NCBI RefSeq assembly: GCF_027797465.1
Contig: NZ_CP115608.1
Location: 62,001 to 126,000, forward strand
Source: Campylobacter sp. CN_NE2
GTDB lineage: Bacteria; Campylobacterota; Campylobacteria; Campylobacterales; Campylobacteraceae
Reading direction: 5' to 3'
Length of the DNA: 64,000 bases
Shown piece after piece: positions 31,748 to 44,079 of the stretch (the first letter of the stretch is position 1; each line of letters starts with the position of its first letter). The notes beneath the pieces are model-generated. The model saw nothing but the letters and a program-made list of their open reading frames with translations, did no database searches and was not told the DNA's origin. The position numbers and the translations under genes were made by a program.

Positions 31748-32767
31748 TTATCGTTGTTCTTTATATCCAAGAGATTTTAGTATTTCTAATCCTTCTTGGT
31801 CGTTTATATATTTAAAAGTTACTTCTAGTGAAATTAATGAAGGCAAAGCTTCATCTCCGCCATATTGTTTAACTAATTTTGCATATTCTATCTGTCTATC
31901 ACGCATTTTTTTATATTTTTCGCTTTTTGCGTATTCTTTTTGTTTTTCGTTAATTGGTTCTTTTATATTAATACTCATATTATCAACGAAGCCAAGACTA
32001 CCAAGTCCAGTCGATATACCTATCATACTTGTAAATGTTTTATCTTTTAAATTTTGAAAAAACAGCTCCATAGTTTTGATTTTATCCATATGGTGTGGTT
32101 CTTTTATTAGGTATTTTTTTAAATTTGGAAAAATATCATTTGCGAAAACTGGCGGGTAGAAAAGTTCCGCACTCATACCCTCATCAAACATAATTTGCAT
32201 AATTTGTGCAGTTTTATTATCGTCAATGCTTTCATTAGCAATGATTATAAACGGAAGTAAATCATTTGTGTATAATTTTGGCTTATAGCTCATCAAAAGT
32301 TCAAACATTTTTTCATCAAAAACCTTGCCTTTTGTTATGGCTTGAATTTTTTCTTTTCTTTCTTTCACATATTCATCGCTTTGAAATGGCATTTTTGAAT
32401 TTAAATCATCATCTCTAAATTTAATACAACTATCGAAATACGCACTAATCGGCGTTGTAAAAATATCATAGTTTAAATTTATTAAATTTGGACTTTTATC
32501 CAAAATCGACTTTGTTGCATTATAATCAGCATTTGTAACAGCTTGAATAAGTTTTTCAAGTTCAGCTTTTTCTTGTTCTGTTTTTGGTGTATTGTGTAAA
32601 TTTCTATCATATTTTTCGAGTTCTTTTATAGCTTCATCGCTAAGTTCGGTTTGATTTTGTTGCAATGATACAGAATTTGAATTTTCTAAATTCGGCATAC
32701 TATCAGCTATCGCCAAATTCAAACTCAACCCCACTCCACAAAGTATCATTAAAAATAGTCTTTTCAT
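31748..32767 (-). CDS. Unknown exported protein bracketed by repeats
   Basis: A 339-residue protein with a signal peptide (KRLFLMILCGVGLSLNLAIADS). The mature part is helical and charged. Residues around 80-115 (AVTNADYNATKSILDKSPNL) faintly resemble an ankyrin-type helix pair, but no repeat array is convincing and no enzyme motif is visible. It is flanked by palindromic repeats D (after its stop) and E (before its start). It sits between the metallopeptidase and a lipoprotein gene, again as a single foreign-looking gene between conserved ones. Function unknown. Confidence 0.75.
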   Translation of the reverse strand: MKRLFLMILCGVGLSLNLAIADSMPNLENSNSVSLQQNQTELSDEAIKELEKYDRNLHNTPKTEQEKAELEKLIQAVTNADYNATKSILDKSPNLINLNYDIFTTPISAYFDSCIKFRDDDLNSKMPFQSDEYVKERKEKIQAITKGKVFDEKMFELLMSYKPKLYTNDLLPFIIIANESIDDNKTAQIMQIMFDEGMSAELFYPPVFANDIFPNLKKYLIKEPHHMDKIKTMELFFQNLKDKTFTSMIGISTGLGSLGFVDNMSINIKEPINEKQKEYAKSEKYKKMRDRQIEYAKLVKQYGGDEALPSLISLEVTFKYINDQEGLEILKSLGYKEQR

Positions 32768-32801
32768 TTTTATCCTTTTATTTCCAATTTAAATTAGTAT
32801 C

Positions 32802-32826
32802 GTATGGTGGGCATTTTGCCCACCAT
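32802..32826. repeat. Palindromic repeat, GTAGGGTGGGC family, copy E (half element)
   Basis: GTATGGTGGGCATTTTGCCCACCAT: one hairpin of the family, without the second arm. It lies 35 bases upstream of the unknown exported protein start. Confidence 0.8.
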
Positions 32827-32859
32827 TAGTGCCGAATTTAAATTTTTTAAAGCAAATTT

Positions 32860-33585
32860 TCAAATTCTAATCGTATTTTCAGGCAAGACTTCGATTTCTA
32901 TATTTGGTTTTTTGTTTTTATTGCTCGAATTTTGGTCGTTAAAGTGCATTTGAAAACTTTTATTTAAATTTTTCAAAATGTCGCCAAACATCTTTTCAAG
33001 TTCGCCGTTATCGATATTTTCATTTAATGTAGCGTTTAAATCGCCAAAAAATTTGCCAAAACTTTTATCAGCTTCTTTGGCTAAATTTTCCAAATCTTTT
33101 CCAAAAATTTCAAAGGTTTTATTTAAATCTTTTGCCAAATTTTCGCCGTTTTGACGCAAGTTTTCTAAATTTTCTTTGTTATTTTGTAAAAAATCATTTA
33201 ACGCATTTATAGAATCTTGTCCGAATTTACCGAAATTCTCGCCTAAAATTTTAGCATTTTTTGCGATTTCATCGATAGTTTTGTTTATATCTTCTGTTTT
33301 TAAATTTTCTAAATTCGGTGCAGGTTTTTGCGAATTTTCGCCTAAATTTGCCGAATTTTCACCCGAATTTGGCGAATTTTTAGCCAAATTTTCATCTTTT
33401 TTCTCGCCTAAATTTGCTTCGATTTTCGGCTGGGATTTTTGAGAATTTGGCTCAGCCTTACCCACGGCAACGCCTTTTTTAGTGCCGTTTATCTCTAAAT
33501 TTAGCGTATCTTTTTTGCTTTTTTCATCGCTAGAACAGCCAAAAAACAAAACACAACCCAAAACCGCAATGATAAATTTATTCAT
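32860..33585 (-). CDS. Asn/Leu/Glu-rich lipoprotein
   Basis: A 241-residue lipoprotein: signal peptide IIAVLGCVLFFGC with lipobox FFGC, then a low-complexity region rich in Asn, Glu, Gly and Ser (ENSANLGENSQ), then a heptad-like stretch with repeated NLAK/NLGE and KSF motifs from about residue 100 to 215, probably a coiled coil. No family was recognised. ATG 33585 has AAAGGA upstream. Its start lies inside the last codons of cinA (8 base overlap), so translation is likely coupled. Confidence 0.7.
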   Translation of the reverse strand: MNKFIIAVLGCVLFFGCSSDEKSKKDTLNLEINGTKKGVAVGKAEPNSQKSQPKIEANLGEKKDENLAKNSPNSGENSANLGENSQKPAPNLENLKTEDINKTIDEIAKNAKILGENFGKFGQDSINALNDFLQNNKENLENLRQNGENLAKDLNKTFEIFGKDLENLAKEADKSFGKFFGDLNATLNENIDNGELEKMFGDILKNLNKSFQMHFNDQNSSNKNKKPNIEIEVLPENTIRI

Positions 33586-34690
33586 CGCTAATCCTTTCAA
33601 ATTTAAAAAATAGTTCAGTTTTTAATCTCAAAAGTAGGCAAAATGCGATATTTACGCACTCATTTCGCACGAAATTTCTATCTCCGTGAATTTGAAATTT
33701 TTCTACGATTTTTTCTCCGTTTTTGTCGCCTACGCCCACAAACACCGTTCCAGCAGGTATTTCGCCGTCATCAAACGGACCTGCTACGCCGCTAACGGCA
33801 ATCGCAAAATCTGCCTTGCTAAGCTTTAAAATTCCGTCAATCATCTCGCTAACGCACTCTTTGCTATAAACGCCAAAATTCGCCAAAGTCTCGTCGCTAA
33901 CGCCTAGCCAAGCGTTTTTTGCGTTTTGGCTATATGTGATTAGCGAGCCTTCAAAAATTTCCGAAACGCCTGAGATTTCGCCAAATTTTGCCGAAATTAG
34001 CCCTGCCGTGCAACTTTCGGCAAATGTGATTTTAAGGTTATTTTGTATAAGTTTTCGTGCAATGAATTCGATAAAATTTTCACTATCAATCACAAAATTA
34101 TCAAAAATTTTCTTTACGCCACCCAAGAAATCATTAAGCCCGTAAAATTTATTTTCTTTTGCTTTTATGCAGATTAAAAATTCGTTAAATTGTGATAAAA
34201 CTACGCTTATATCGTAGGTTTTAAGCAGTGGCTCAATGCGAGTTTTTACATAATTAAGCCCGTATCCAAAAATATAAAAAATTCTGCTATTTTGTTCGCA
34301 AGGCGTTAAAATTTGCGGTAAATTTTCGTTCGCACTAGCTTTTAAAACATTGATTTGGCACTCTCCAATTTGCATTAAAAAGCTATTTTTGGCGACATTT
34401 TTTACCATTGACGGAACCAAAGTTTCGTTTTTTAGTTCGAGCAAATCAGAAGTTAGAGTGGCTAAAATTTTGCTTACTATACCATAGCTTTCGCTACTAG
34501 CAAAAATCGTTATAAATTCGCACTTTTTGGCTAAATTTTCTATGAAATTTGGCAAATTTTTGTCATTTTTGTTTGCAAATTTAATCTCATCAAATTCTAA
34601 ATGCCCGTTACGACAATGTCTAAAAATATAATCCAAAAAATTTCCGTTTAGTCGCAATTCTTCGCCGATAAGCAAAACGATACTTTTCAT
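33578..34690 (-). CDS. cinA: CinA-like protein with NMN deamidase domain
   Basis: A 370-residue CinA family protein. The C-terminal domain has the hallmark FAESCTAGLISAKF, GSLITYS and ADFAIAVSGVAGP, corresponding to the nicotinamide mononucleotide amidohydrolase (PncC-type) that recycles NMN. The N-terminal half is a divergent form of the molybdopterin-binding-like domain and may be inactive. It is read divergently from ileS, as in C. jejuni as far as I recall. Confidence 0.85.
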   Translation of the reverse strand: MKSIVLLIGEELRLNGNFLDYIFRHCRNGHLEFDEIKFANKNDKNLPNFIENLAKKCEFITIFASSESYGIVSKILATLTSDLLELKNETLVPSMVKNVAKNSFLMQIGECQINVLKASANENLPQILTPCEQNSRIFYIFGYGLNYVKTRIEPLLKTYDISVVLSQFNEFLICIKAKENKFYGLNDFLGGVKKIFDNFVIDSENFIEFIARKLIQNNLKITFAESCTAGLISAKFGEISGVSEIFEGSLITYSQNAKNAWLGVSDETLANFGVYSKECVSEMIDGILKLSKADFAIAVSGVAGPFDDGEIPAGTVFVGVGDKNGEKIVEKFQIHGDRNFVRNECVNIAFCLLLRLKTELFFKFERISDE

Positions 34691-34821
34691 AAAATTCCTT
34701 TAAATTTGGCACATTATACCACAATAAATTCTATAAATTTTTCAATTTTCAGAACTTCTTAATGGCTACTTGGATAAAATTCACAAATTTATCAAAATTT
34801 ATACTTTTAAAAAGGCAAAAA

Positions 34822-37581
34822 ATGGATTATAAGGACACGCTATTTCTCCCTACGACGGATTTTGCTATGCGCGGAAATCTGCCACAAAACGAACCAAAAA
34901 GATTTAAATCTTGGTATGATGAACGAAAAGTTTATGAAAAAATGAGAGCCAAAAGGCAAAATGCTAGTGTTAGTTTTAACCTGCACGACGGACCGCCGTA
35001 TGCAAACGGACACCTGCATATCGGTCATGCGTTGAATAAAATTTTAAAAGATATTATTACAAAAACTCACTATTTTTTCGGCGAAAATATAAACTATGTG
35101 CCGGGCTGGGACTGCCACGGACTGCCTATCGAGCAACAAATCGAAATCAAACTAGGGGAAAAGAAAAAAGAGACTTCAAAAGGCGAAATTCGCAAACTTT
35201 GCAGGGCTCACGCTACCGAATTTATGGGAATCCAAAGAGATGAATTTAAAGATTTAGGCATTTTGGGCGATTGGGAAAATCCATATTTGACGATGAAATT
35301 TGAGTTTGAAGCTGAAATTTACAAAGCCCTAACGCAAATCGCTAAAAAAGGCATTTTGATAGAACGAAGTAAGCCTGTTTTTTGGAGCTGGGCGGCAAAA
35401 AGTGCCTTAGCAGAAGCAGAAGTCGAATACAAAGATAAAGAAGATTACTCGATTTATGTGGCATTTGCATTAAGCGACGAAGCAAATGCTAAAATCGGTG
35501 CAAAAGGTGCAAAGGCAGTCATTTGGACGACTACGCCTTGGACGCTTCCTGCTAATAACGCAATCAGCCTAAATCCAAATGAAATTTATGCGCTAACGGC
35601 TGAAAATTTGATTTTTGCAAAGCCTTTGGTGGAGAGTTTGGTAAATTTAGGTATCACAAGTGGCAAAATTATCAAAGAATTTAGCGCAAAAGAGCTAGAA
35701 AATCTATATGCGATAAATCCCTTAAATGATAGACTTTCTAAATTTATCCTTGGCGAACATGTCTTAATGGACGGCGGAACGGGACTAGTGCATACTGCAC
35801 CTGGGCACGGCGAAGATGACTATTTTGTTGGATTAAAATACAATATCGAAGTTTTAATGCCTGTTGATGAAAACGGCTGTTATGATGAGACGCTTCGTGG
35901 TAAAAAGCTATTTAGAGATAGCGTTGTTGATGAGTTTATCGGTATGCATGTTTTTAAAGCAAATGAAAAAATCGTCGAAATTCTAGGCGATGCGGTGGTA
36001 AAAGTCGGCAAATTTACGCACTCTTATCCGCATTGTTGGCGAACGCATAAGCCCGTGATTTACAGAGCTACAAAACAATGGTTTATCGCAATGGATAAAG
36101 AATTTTCTAATGGCAAAACGCTTCGTCAAATCGCACTTGATGAAATAAAAAGGATTAAATTCTATCCACAAAGCGGCGAAAATCGTCTAACTTCGATGAT
36201 AGAAAATCGCCCTGACTGGTGTATTTCAAGGCAAAGAGACTGGGGTGTTCCGATTGCATTTTTCCGTGATAAATCCACAAAAGAGCCGATTTTCGATGAA
36301 GAACTAATGGATAATATCTATGAAATTTTCAAAACTAACGGGGCTGATGCTTGGTGGGAAATGGAAATTTCTGAGCTTCTGCCAAAAAATAGCAAATTTA
36401 AAGCTGAAAATTTAGAAAAAGTTATGGATATTTTAGATGTTTGGTTTGATAGCGGAAGCACTTGGAAAGCCGTTTTGCAAAGCGGAATTTACGAAGCCGG
36501 TGGTTTTCCGGCTGATATGTATTTAGAAGGAAGCGATCAACATAGAGGCTGGTTTCAAAGCTCACTTTTGGTAAGTTGCGCTATAAATGAGTGTGCGCCG
36601 TATAAGAGCATTTTGACGCATGGATTTACGGTTGATGAAAAAGGTCAAAAAATGAGTAAATCAGTCGGAAATGTCGTCGCACCACAAGAAGTAGCCAAAG
36701 AATACGGCGTGGAAATTTTACGCCTTTGGGTTGCTTTGAGTGACTATTCAACAGATCTTAAAATCAGCCAAAATATCCTAAAACAAGTCAGCGAACAATA
36801 CCGCAAAATTCGCAATACAATTCGCTTTTTACTAGCAAATGTTAGCGATTTGCAAAATTTAGAAACGGCAAATTTCACAGAGCTTGACAAATGGATTTTA
36901 ACAAGAGCGGTAAGCGTTTTTGGCGAAGTTGAGAGCGCATTTAGAAATTATGATTTTTCAAAGGGCTTTAACCTGCTTTTAAATTTCCTAAGTGCAGATT
37001 TAAGCGGAATTTACCTTGATATTTGCAAAGATAGATTGTATTGTGATGATGTAAATTCGTCTCGCAGACGAAGCGCACAAAGCGTTATGGTTATCATCAC
37101 AAGAGCGCTTTTACCTTTGATAGCACCGACTTTAACTTATACGATCGATGAAGTTATGGAATTTGCTCCAAATATCGTAAAAGACGGCAAAAATGACGCT
37201 TTTGATTTAGAATATGAAGCGATTAAATTTGATAAATTTACCGAATTTAGCGAGATACTTACGGCTTCAAGAGAGAAATTTTTTGAAATCATCGATAGTC
37301 TTAAAAAAGACAAAATCATAAAATCGACTTTGGAGCTAAATTTGCAAACTAGTTGCGCTGAGATTTTAGGTGGCGATAGTGATGAAATTTGCGATTGGTA
37401 TATGGTTAGCGAGATTTCAAATATTGATAATAGCGAATTTCTTGCTGAATTTAAAATCGGCGATGAAAGTTTTAGACTTTGCAAGGCAAAAAATCACAAA
37501 TGCCCAAGATGCTGGAAATTTAACGCCGCAACGGACGAAAGCTTGTGCCAAAGATGTGCAAAGGTTTTAAATGTTAAGTGA
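34822..37581 (+). CDS. ileS: Isoleucine--tRNA ligase
   Basis: Class I aminoacyl-tRNA synthetase, 919 residues. Signature HLHIGHA in [23 protein letters not shown], editing domain with [14 protein letters not shown] loop [10 protein letters not shown], and a C-terminal zinc finger CPRCW...CQRC. It is the bacterial form sensitive to mupirocin by type. ATG 34822 follows AAAAGG; an upstream in-frame ATG at 34762 lacks a site. Confidence 0.97.
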   Translation: MDYKDTLFLPTTDFAMRGNLPQNEPKRFKSWYDERKVYEKMRAKRQNASVSFNLHDGPPYANGHLHIGHALNKILKDIITKTHYFFGENINYVPGWDCHGLPIEQQIEIKLGEKKKETSKGEIRKLCRAHATEFMGIQRDEFKDLGILGDWENPYLTMKFEFEAEIYKALTQIAKKGILIERSKPVFWSWAAKSALAEAEVEYKDKEDYSIYVAFALSDEANAKIGAKGAKAVIWTTTPWTLPANNAISLNPNEIYALTAENLIFAKPLVESLVNLGITSGKIIKEFSAKELENLYAINPLNDRLSKFILGEHVLMDGGTGLVHTAPGHGEDDYFVGLKYNIEVLMPVDENGCYDETLRGKKLFRDSVVDEFIGMHVFKANEKIVEILGDAVVKVGKFTHSYPHCWRTHKPVIYRATKQWFIAMDKEFSNGKTLRQIALDEIKRIKFYPQSGENRLTSMIENRPDWCISRQRDWGVPIAFFRDKSTKEPIFDEELMDNIYEIFKTNGADAWWEMEISELLPKNSKFKAENLEKVMDILDVWFDSGSTWKAVLQSGIYEAGGFPADMYLEGSDQHRGWFQSSLLVSCAINECAPYKSILTHGFTVDEKGQKMSKSVGNVVAPQEVAKEYGVEILRLWVALSDYSTDLKISQNILKQVSEQYRKIRNTIRFLLANVSDLQNLETANFTELDKWILTRAVSVFGEVESAFRNYDFSKGFNLLLNFLSADLSGIYLDICKDRLYCDDVNSSRRRSAQSVMVIITRALLPLIAPTLTYTIDEVMEFAPNIVKDGKNDAFDLEYEAIKFDKFTEFSEILTASREKFFEIIDSLKKDKIIKSTLELNLQTSCAEILGGDSDEICDWYMVSEISNIDNSEFLAEFKIGDESFRLCKAKNHKCPRCWKFNAATDESLCQRCAKVLNVK

Positions 37582-37692
37582 GCCGATTTCATTTGCCTTT
37601 ATAATTTCTACAATCGCCCTTATAATCGCACTTAGCTTTGTGGGCGTTTATTTTGTAAATAAAAAAGCAAAAAATATCAAAAAGGAGAAAAA

Positions 37693-37696
<4 letters not shown>
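37571..37696 (+). CDS. 41-residue membrane protein between ileS and gatA
   Basis: A small reading frame with a single helix [21 protein letters not shown] and a basic tail [12 protein letters not shown], so the tail is probably cytoplasmic. Its ATG overlaps the end of ileS by 11 bases and its TGA overlaps the TTG start of gatA by 4 bases; the gatA ribosome-binding site AAAGGAG is inside it. A small gene in the same position is present in C. jejuni as I recall (Cj1060c). It may mainly couple translation of gatA to ileS or have its own role. Confidence 0.75.
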
Positions 37697-40501
<2,805 letters not shown>

Positions 40502-40502
<1 letters not shown>

Positions 40503-41602
40503 TGAAAATTCAAACCAAAATAGAATACTTTGACGAACCGCTCCATTTAGAGAGCGGTCGAATTTTATCAAATTTTAAACTCGCTTACGAAACTTACGGC
40601 GAGTTAAACGAAGAAAAATCAAATGTCGTTGTAGTCTGCCATGCCCTGACCGGTTCTCACCATGCAGCAGGTAGATATGAAAACGATACAAAAGCCGGTT
40701 GGTGGGACAATCTAATCGGCGATAAAAAAGCAGTCGATACCGAAAAATATTTTGTAATTTGCGTAAATATCATTTCTAGTCCGTTTGGTTCGACTTGTCC
40801 TTTGGATTTGGACGAGCGGGGCGCCGAGTATCGCACGAGATTTCCTGTTATCGTCATTAGCGATGTGGTAAAGGCGCAAATGAAGCTTTTTGCTCGTCTA
40901 GGCATAACTCACGCAAAAGCCGTCATTGGCGGTTCGTTAGGGGGCATGCAAGCACTTTGCTACGCTATCGAATACCCAGAATTTGCCGAAAATATATTTT
41001 TACTAGCGACCACTTATGCTACAAATCCGTGGGCGATAGCTTTTAATAAAATCTCAATCGAAGCCATTGTTAGTGATCCAAATTTTAAAAACGGAAATTA
41101 CGACAAAGATGAAATCGCAAAAAACGGCTTAAAAGGTATGGAAATCGGCAGAATGGCAGGTCATATTAGCTTTCTTAGTCCGAATTCAATGCAGAAAAAA
41201 TTCGGCAGAAACTATGTAGAAACAGACGGTCTATACGAGCTTAACGGCAGATTTCAAGTAGATCGCTATCTTGAATACAACGGAGCAAATTTCGCCAAAC
41301 GATTTGATCCGCTTTGCTATTTATATATCGCTAAAATGATGAATATTTTTGATTGTACTAGACATTATGGAAGCCTAAAAAACGCACTTAGCGAAATTAA
41401 ATCAAAAATGTATATTATCTCTTTTGAAGGCGATTATCTCTTTCCGCCACATTTGATGAAGGAAATTTATGATTGTTTGGTGGATTTGGGTAAAAAAAGT
41501 TTAGCTCATTATGCCGAGATTGACAGCGATTACGGGCATGATGCGTTTTTGGTTGAAGTAGAAAAATTTGATTTTATAATTAAAAGGGTTTTAGATGAGT
41601 GA
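40502..41602 (+). CDS. metX: Homoserine O-acetyltransferase
   Basis: Alpha/beta hydrolase fold enzyme acetylating L-homoserine for methionine synthesis, 366 residues. Nucleophile Ser145 in VIGGSLGGMQA, then the Asp in SFEGDYLFPP and the His in DYGHDAFLVE. It starts with GTG that shares its G with the guaB stop, indicating coupled translation. Its end overlaps xseB by 8 bases. Confidence 0.93.
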
Positions 41603-41804
41603 AAATTTGCAAAATGAGAGTGAAAATTTTGAAGAAAAATTAGAAAAAATAAATGAAATTTTAGAAAAGCTAAATGAAAAAGATTTGACGCTGCAAGAAA
41701 GCGTTGAGCTTTATAAAAACGGCGTAAATTTGCTAAAAGACGCAAAGCAAATTTTGCAAAACGCCGAACTTGATATAAAAGAATTTGGTGGCGAAAATGA
41801 GTAA
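41595..41804 (+). CDS. xseB: Exodeoxyribonuclease VII small subunit
   Basis: 69-residue helical protein with the XseB pattern: NFEEKLEKINEILEKL...LTLQESVELYKNGVNLLK. It combines with XseA to degrade single-stranded DNA. It overlaps metX at its start and the following gene at its end by 8 bases each. Confidence 0.9.
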   Translation: MSENLQNESENFEEKLEKINEILEKLNEKDLTLQESVELYKNGVNLLKDAKQILQNAELDIKEFGGENE

Positions 41805-42615
41805 AGTTTGTGTGTTACAGCTTCCGACACTTTCTATGAACGAAAGCAGGATTGATTATTATATGAAAATCGCCAAAGATAATGACGCTAAAATCGTGCT
41901 TCTTGGCGAATATGTGCTAAATAGCTTTTTTACCGAGCTTAAAAAAATGCCAAAACCGATGATAAAAGAGCAGAGCGATCACAAAAAAACTCTTTTTGCA
42001 AATTTGGCAAAAAAATATGATTTAACGATAATTGCGCCGATTGTTTTGCTTAAAAACGGCGGTTATGCAAAAAGTGTTGCTAAATTTAGCCCAAGCTCGA
42101 CTAAATATTTCGATCAAAATATTTTGATAAACTACGCTCACTGGGACGAAGATGGTTTTTTTATAAATTCAAAAAATGCAAAAAAAGAGCAAAATGACGA
42201 AATTTCATTTCCGATTTTTAGTGACAACGGTGTGAAATATGGAATTTTATTTGGCTTTGAAGCGCATTTTGACGCCGCTTGGGTGTATTTTATGAAAAAG
42301 AAGGTTGATTGTGTTTTATTGCCGTGCGCTTCGACATTTGACTCAAATGAGCGTTGGGAAGAGCTTTTAAAAATTCGCTCGTGGCTGAATTCTGTTTTTA
42401 TAATCAGAGCTAATCGTATCGGAAAAGCGAAATTTGGCAAAGAAAATTGCGATTTTTACGGGCGAAGCGCGGTTTTTTCTCCGCTTGGAGAAATCATAAA
42501 TTCGCTAAAAGATGAAGAGGGCGTGTTGCTAAGCGAAATTTCCAAAAAAGAGCTAAGTTTTGCAAAAAATTTATGGAAATTTAGAGATATTTCAGCCAAA
42601 AAAGGGCTGATTTAG
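41797..42615 (+). CDS. Nitrilase-superfamily protein with degenerate active site
   Basis: A 272-residue protein with the carbon-nitrogen hydrolase fold (VCVLQLPTL start, LLGEYV, KYGILFGFEAHFD, DCVLLPCAS, IIRANRIG, SAVFSPLGEI). The first catalytic residue Glu38 is kept. Where the family has the nucleophilic Cys in I-C-Y-D-x-R-F-P, this protein reads FGFEAHFD, so the Cys is Gly153. The Lys position reads QNIL. It is therefore probably not a hydrolase, but a binding or regulatory pseudoenzyme. A nitrilase-family gene at the same place in C. jejuni (Cj1056c, from memory) would allow comparison. The alignment was done by eye. Confidence 0.8.
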   Translation: MSKVCVLQLPTLSMNESRIDYYMKIAKDNDAKIVLLGEYVLNSFFTELKKMPKPMIKEQSDHKKTLFANLAKKYDLTIIAPIVLLKNGGYAKSVAKFSPSSTKYFDQNILINYAHWDEDGFFINSKNAKKEQNDEISFPIFSDNGVKYGILFGFEAHFDAAWVYFMKKKVDCVLLPCASTFDSNERWEELLKIRSWLNSVFIIRANRIGKAKFGKENCDFYGRSAVFSPLGEIINSLKDEEGVLLSEISKKELSFAKNLWKFRDISAKKGLI

Positions 42616-42640
42616 ATAGCGATAATATAGTGTAAAATCC

Positions 42641-42672
42641 GCAAATTTAAAAGCGATAGCTTTTAAATTTGC
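42641..42672 (+). terminator. Hairpin after the nitrilase-like gene
   Basis: GCAAATTTAAAAGC / GCTTTTAAATTTGC, a perfect 14 bp stem with loop GATA, 25 bases after the operon's last gene. There is no clear T-run, so it may act as an mRNA 3'-end stabiliser or as a Rho-assisted stop. Confidence 0.55.
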
Positions 42673-42687
42673 CACTCCTAGCGTGCA

Positions 42688-42750
42688 GGGGTTGGGGGAT
42701 TGTAAGGGGGAAGGGGGCGCTTCGCAAGTCAGCCAACTTCCCCCTTACAA
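42688..42750. repeat. G-rich structured element with hairpin and G-quadruplex motif
   Basis: Four G-tracts GGGG-TT-GGGGG-ATTGTAA-GGGGG-AA-GGGGG lie within 30 bases (42688-42717). The last two tracts are also part of a perfect 14 bp inverted repeat, TTGTAAGGGGGAAG (42700-42713) and CTTCCCCCTTACAA (42737-42750). Such G-tracts stand out sharply in this AT-rich genome. No gene is visible in 42616-42825. Confidence 0.75.
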
Positions 42751-42825
42751 GGCAATTTTAAAGTAGGTTAAATTTTTAAATTTGCAAAATTAATGCAATA
42801 ATATTGTGGTAATTTAAGGTAAAAA

Positions 42826-43485
42826 ATGGAATATTTTCACAGACAAATACAGCTTTGGGGCGAAGACAGGCAAAATTCGCTAAAAGATAAAAAAATTCTC
42901 ATCATCGGCTCAGGCGGTCTTGGCTCATCTTTTGCTTATGCGCTTGGGTCTAGCGGTGTGGGCGAGATTTGTGTTGTGGATTTTGACACGGTTTCGCTTC
43001 ATAATATCCATAGACAAATTCTTTTTTCGCTCGAAGATGAGGGTAAATTTAAGGCTGATATTTTTAAAACTCGTGTTGAAAGTAGATTTGACGGGGTTTG
43101 CGTTCGTCCTTTTAAGATGAAAGCTGACGAATTTTTTAAAACCTGCGCCGAAAAATTTGATCTTATTTTAGATGCGACCGATAATCTTGCCACGCGTATG
43201 CAAATCGACGAATTTGCGAAAAAAACGGAGACACCGTGGATTTTTACTTCGGTTGATAGCTGGCAGGTGCAAGTCTGCTTTATCGAAAAAAGCGATTTTA
43301 AATTTTTCCCTACTACGAAAGTGGCACCAGCAGGGCTTGCTGCGCCTATCGTTATGTTTGCGGCGAGTTTTACGGCAAATTTAGCACTTCGTTATTTGGC
43401 AAATTTGGAAGTCAAAAAAGATACGCTTTATTACTTAAATTTTTTCTCGGGCGAATTTGAAACCAAAAAAATCGCTCTTGTTTAA
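42826..43485 (+). CDS. ThiF/MoeB/HesA-family adenylyltransferase-like protein
   Basis: A 219-residue E1-like protein. It has RQIQLWGEDRQ, the ATP-binding loop IIGSGGLGSSFAYALGSSG, VVDFDTVSLHNIHRQILF and DATDNLATRMQ. The family adenylates the C-terminus of sulfur-carrier proteins such as ThiS or MoaD. Unlike typical MoeB/ThiF, no pair of zinc-binding C-x2-C motifs is visible, so it is a divergent member. No thiS or thiamine gene is next to it; moaD lies 6.2 kb away. The ATG follows AAGGTAAAAA. Confidence 0.85.
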   Translation: MEYFHRQIQLWGEDRQNSLKDKKILIIGSGGLGSSFAYALGSSGVGEICVVDFDTVSLHNIHRQILFSLEDEGKFKADIFKTRVESRFDGVCVRPFKMKADEFFKTCAEKFDLILDATDNLATRMQIDEFAKKTETPWIFTSVDSWQVQVCFIEKSDFKFFPTTKVAPAGLAAPIVMFAASFTANLALRYLANLEVKKDTLYYLNFFSGEFETKKIALV

Positions 43486-43493
43486 GGCAAAAA

Positions 43494-44027
43494 ATGGTTA
43501 TACTCATAACGGGCGCTTCGCACACGGGCAAAACGCTTTTAGCACAAAAAATGGTTGAAATTTATAAATTTTCGTCTTTTTCAATCGACCACCTAAAAAT
43601 GGGGCTAATTCGCTCAAAAAATACAAATCTCACTCCAAATGACGATGAAGCACTAACGCCGTATCTGTGGCAAATCGTGCGTGAAATAATTAAAACCGCC
43701 ATAGAAAATGGGCAAAATTTGATTATCGAAGGTTGTTATGTGCCGTTTTCTTGGCGGAGCGATTTTAGTGAAAAATATTTGCGCCAAATTCGTTTTATAG
43801 CCCTAGCGATGAGCGATAAATTTATCGATGAAAATTTTGATAAAATCAAAAAACATAGCTGTGATATAGAAAATAGGCTTGATGATACGACCTGCACAAA
43901 AGAAAATTTAAAAGCGGATAATCAAAATTTTATAAAGGGCTTTTTAAACAACAGCGAAAAAATCGTTTTAATAAACGATGATTACGAAAAAACTATAAAT
44001 AATCTTTTAAGTGAGAATTTAAAATAA
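43494..44027 (+). CDS. P-loop kinase-like protein
   Basis: A 177-residue cytoplasmic P-loop protein with Walker A GASHTGKTLLAQK, then SFSIDHLKMGLIRS and NLIIEGCYVPF, resembling small kinases that phosphorylate sugars, nucleotides or 2-phosphoglycerate. The substrate cannot be told. It follows the ThiF-like gene by 8 bases and is probably cotranscribed. Confidence 0.75.
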   Translation: MVILITGASHTGKTLLAQKMVEIYKFSSFSIDHLKMGLIRSKNTNLTPNDDEALTPYLWQIVREIIKTAIENGQNLIIEGCYVPFSWRSDFSEKYLRQIRFIALAMSDKFIDENFDKIKKHSCDIENRLDDTTCTKENLKADNQNFIKGFLNNSEKIVLINDDYEKTINNLLSENLK

Positions 44028-44032
44028 AAAGC

Positions 44033-44060
44033 CAAATTCCAAAGCGAACTTTGGAATTTG
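44033..44060. terminator. Hairpin between P-loop gene and mqo
   Basis: CAAATTCCAAAG / CTTTGGAATTTG, perfect 12 bp stem with CGAA loop, between convergent genes. Confidence 0.7.
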
Positions 44061-44079
44061 TGGGATAATTTTTAAAAAT

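Noticed and set aside
31748-32767. Ankyrin-repeat protein
   Set aside because: Only one weak helix-pair match; no repeated consensus can be seen.
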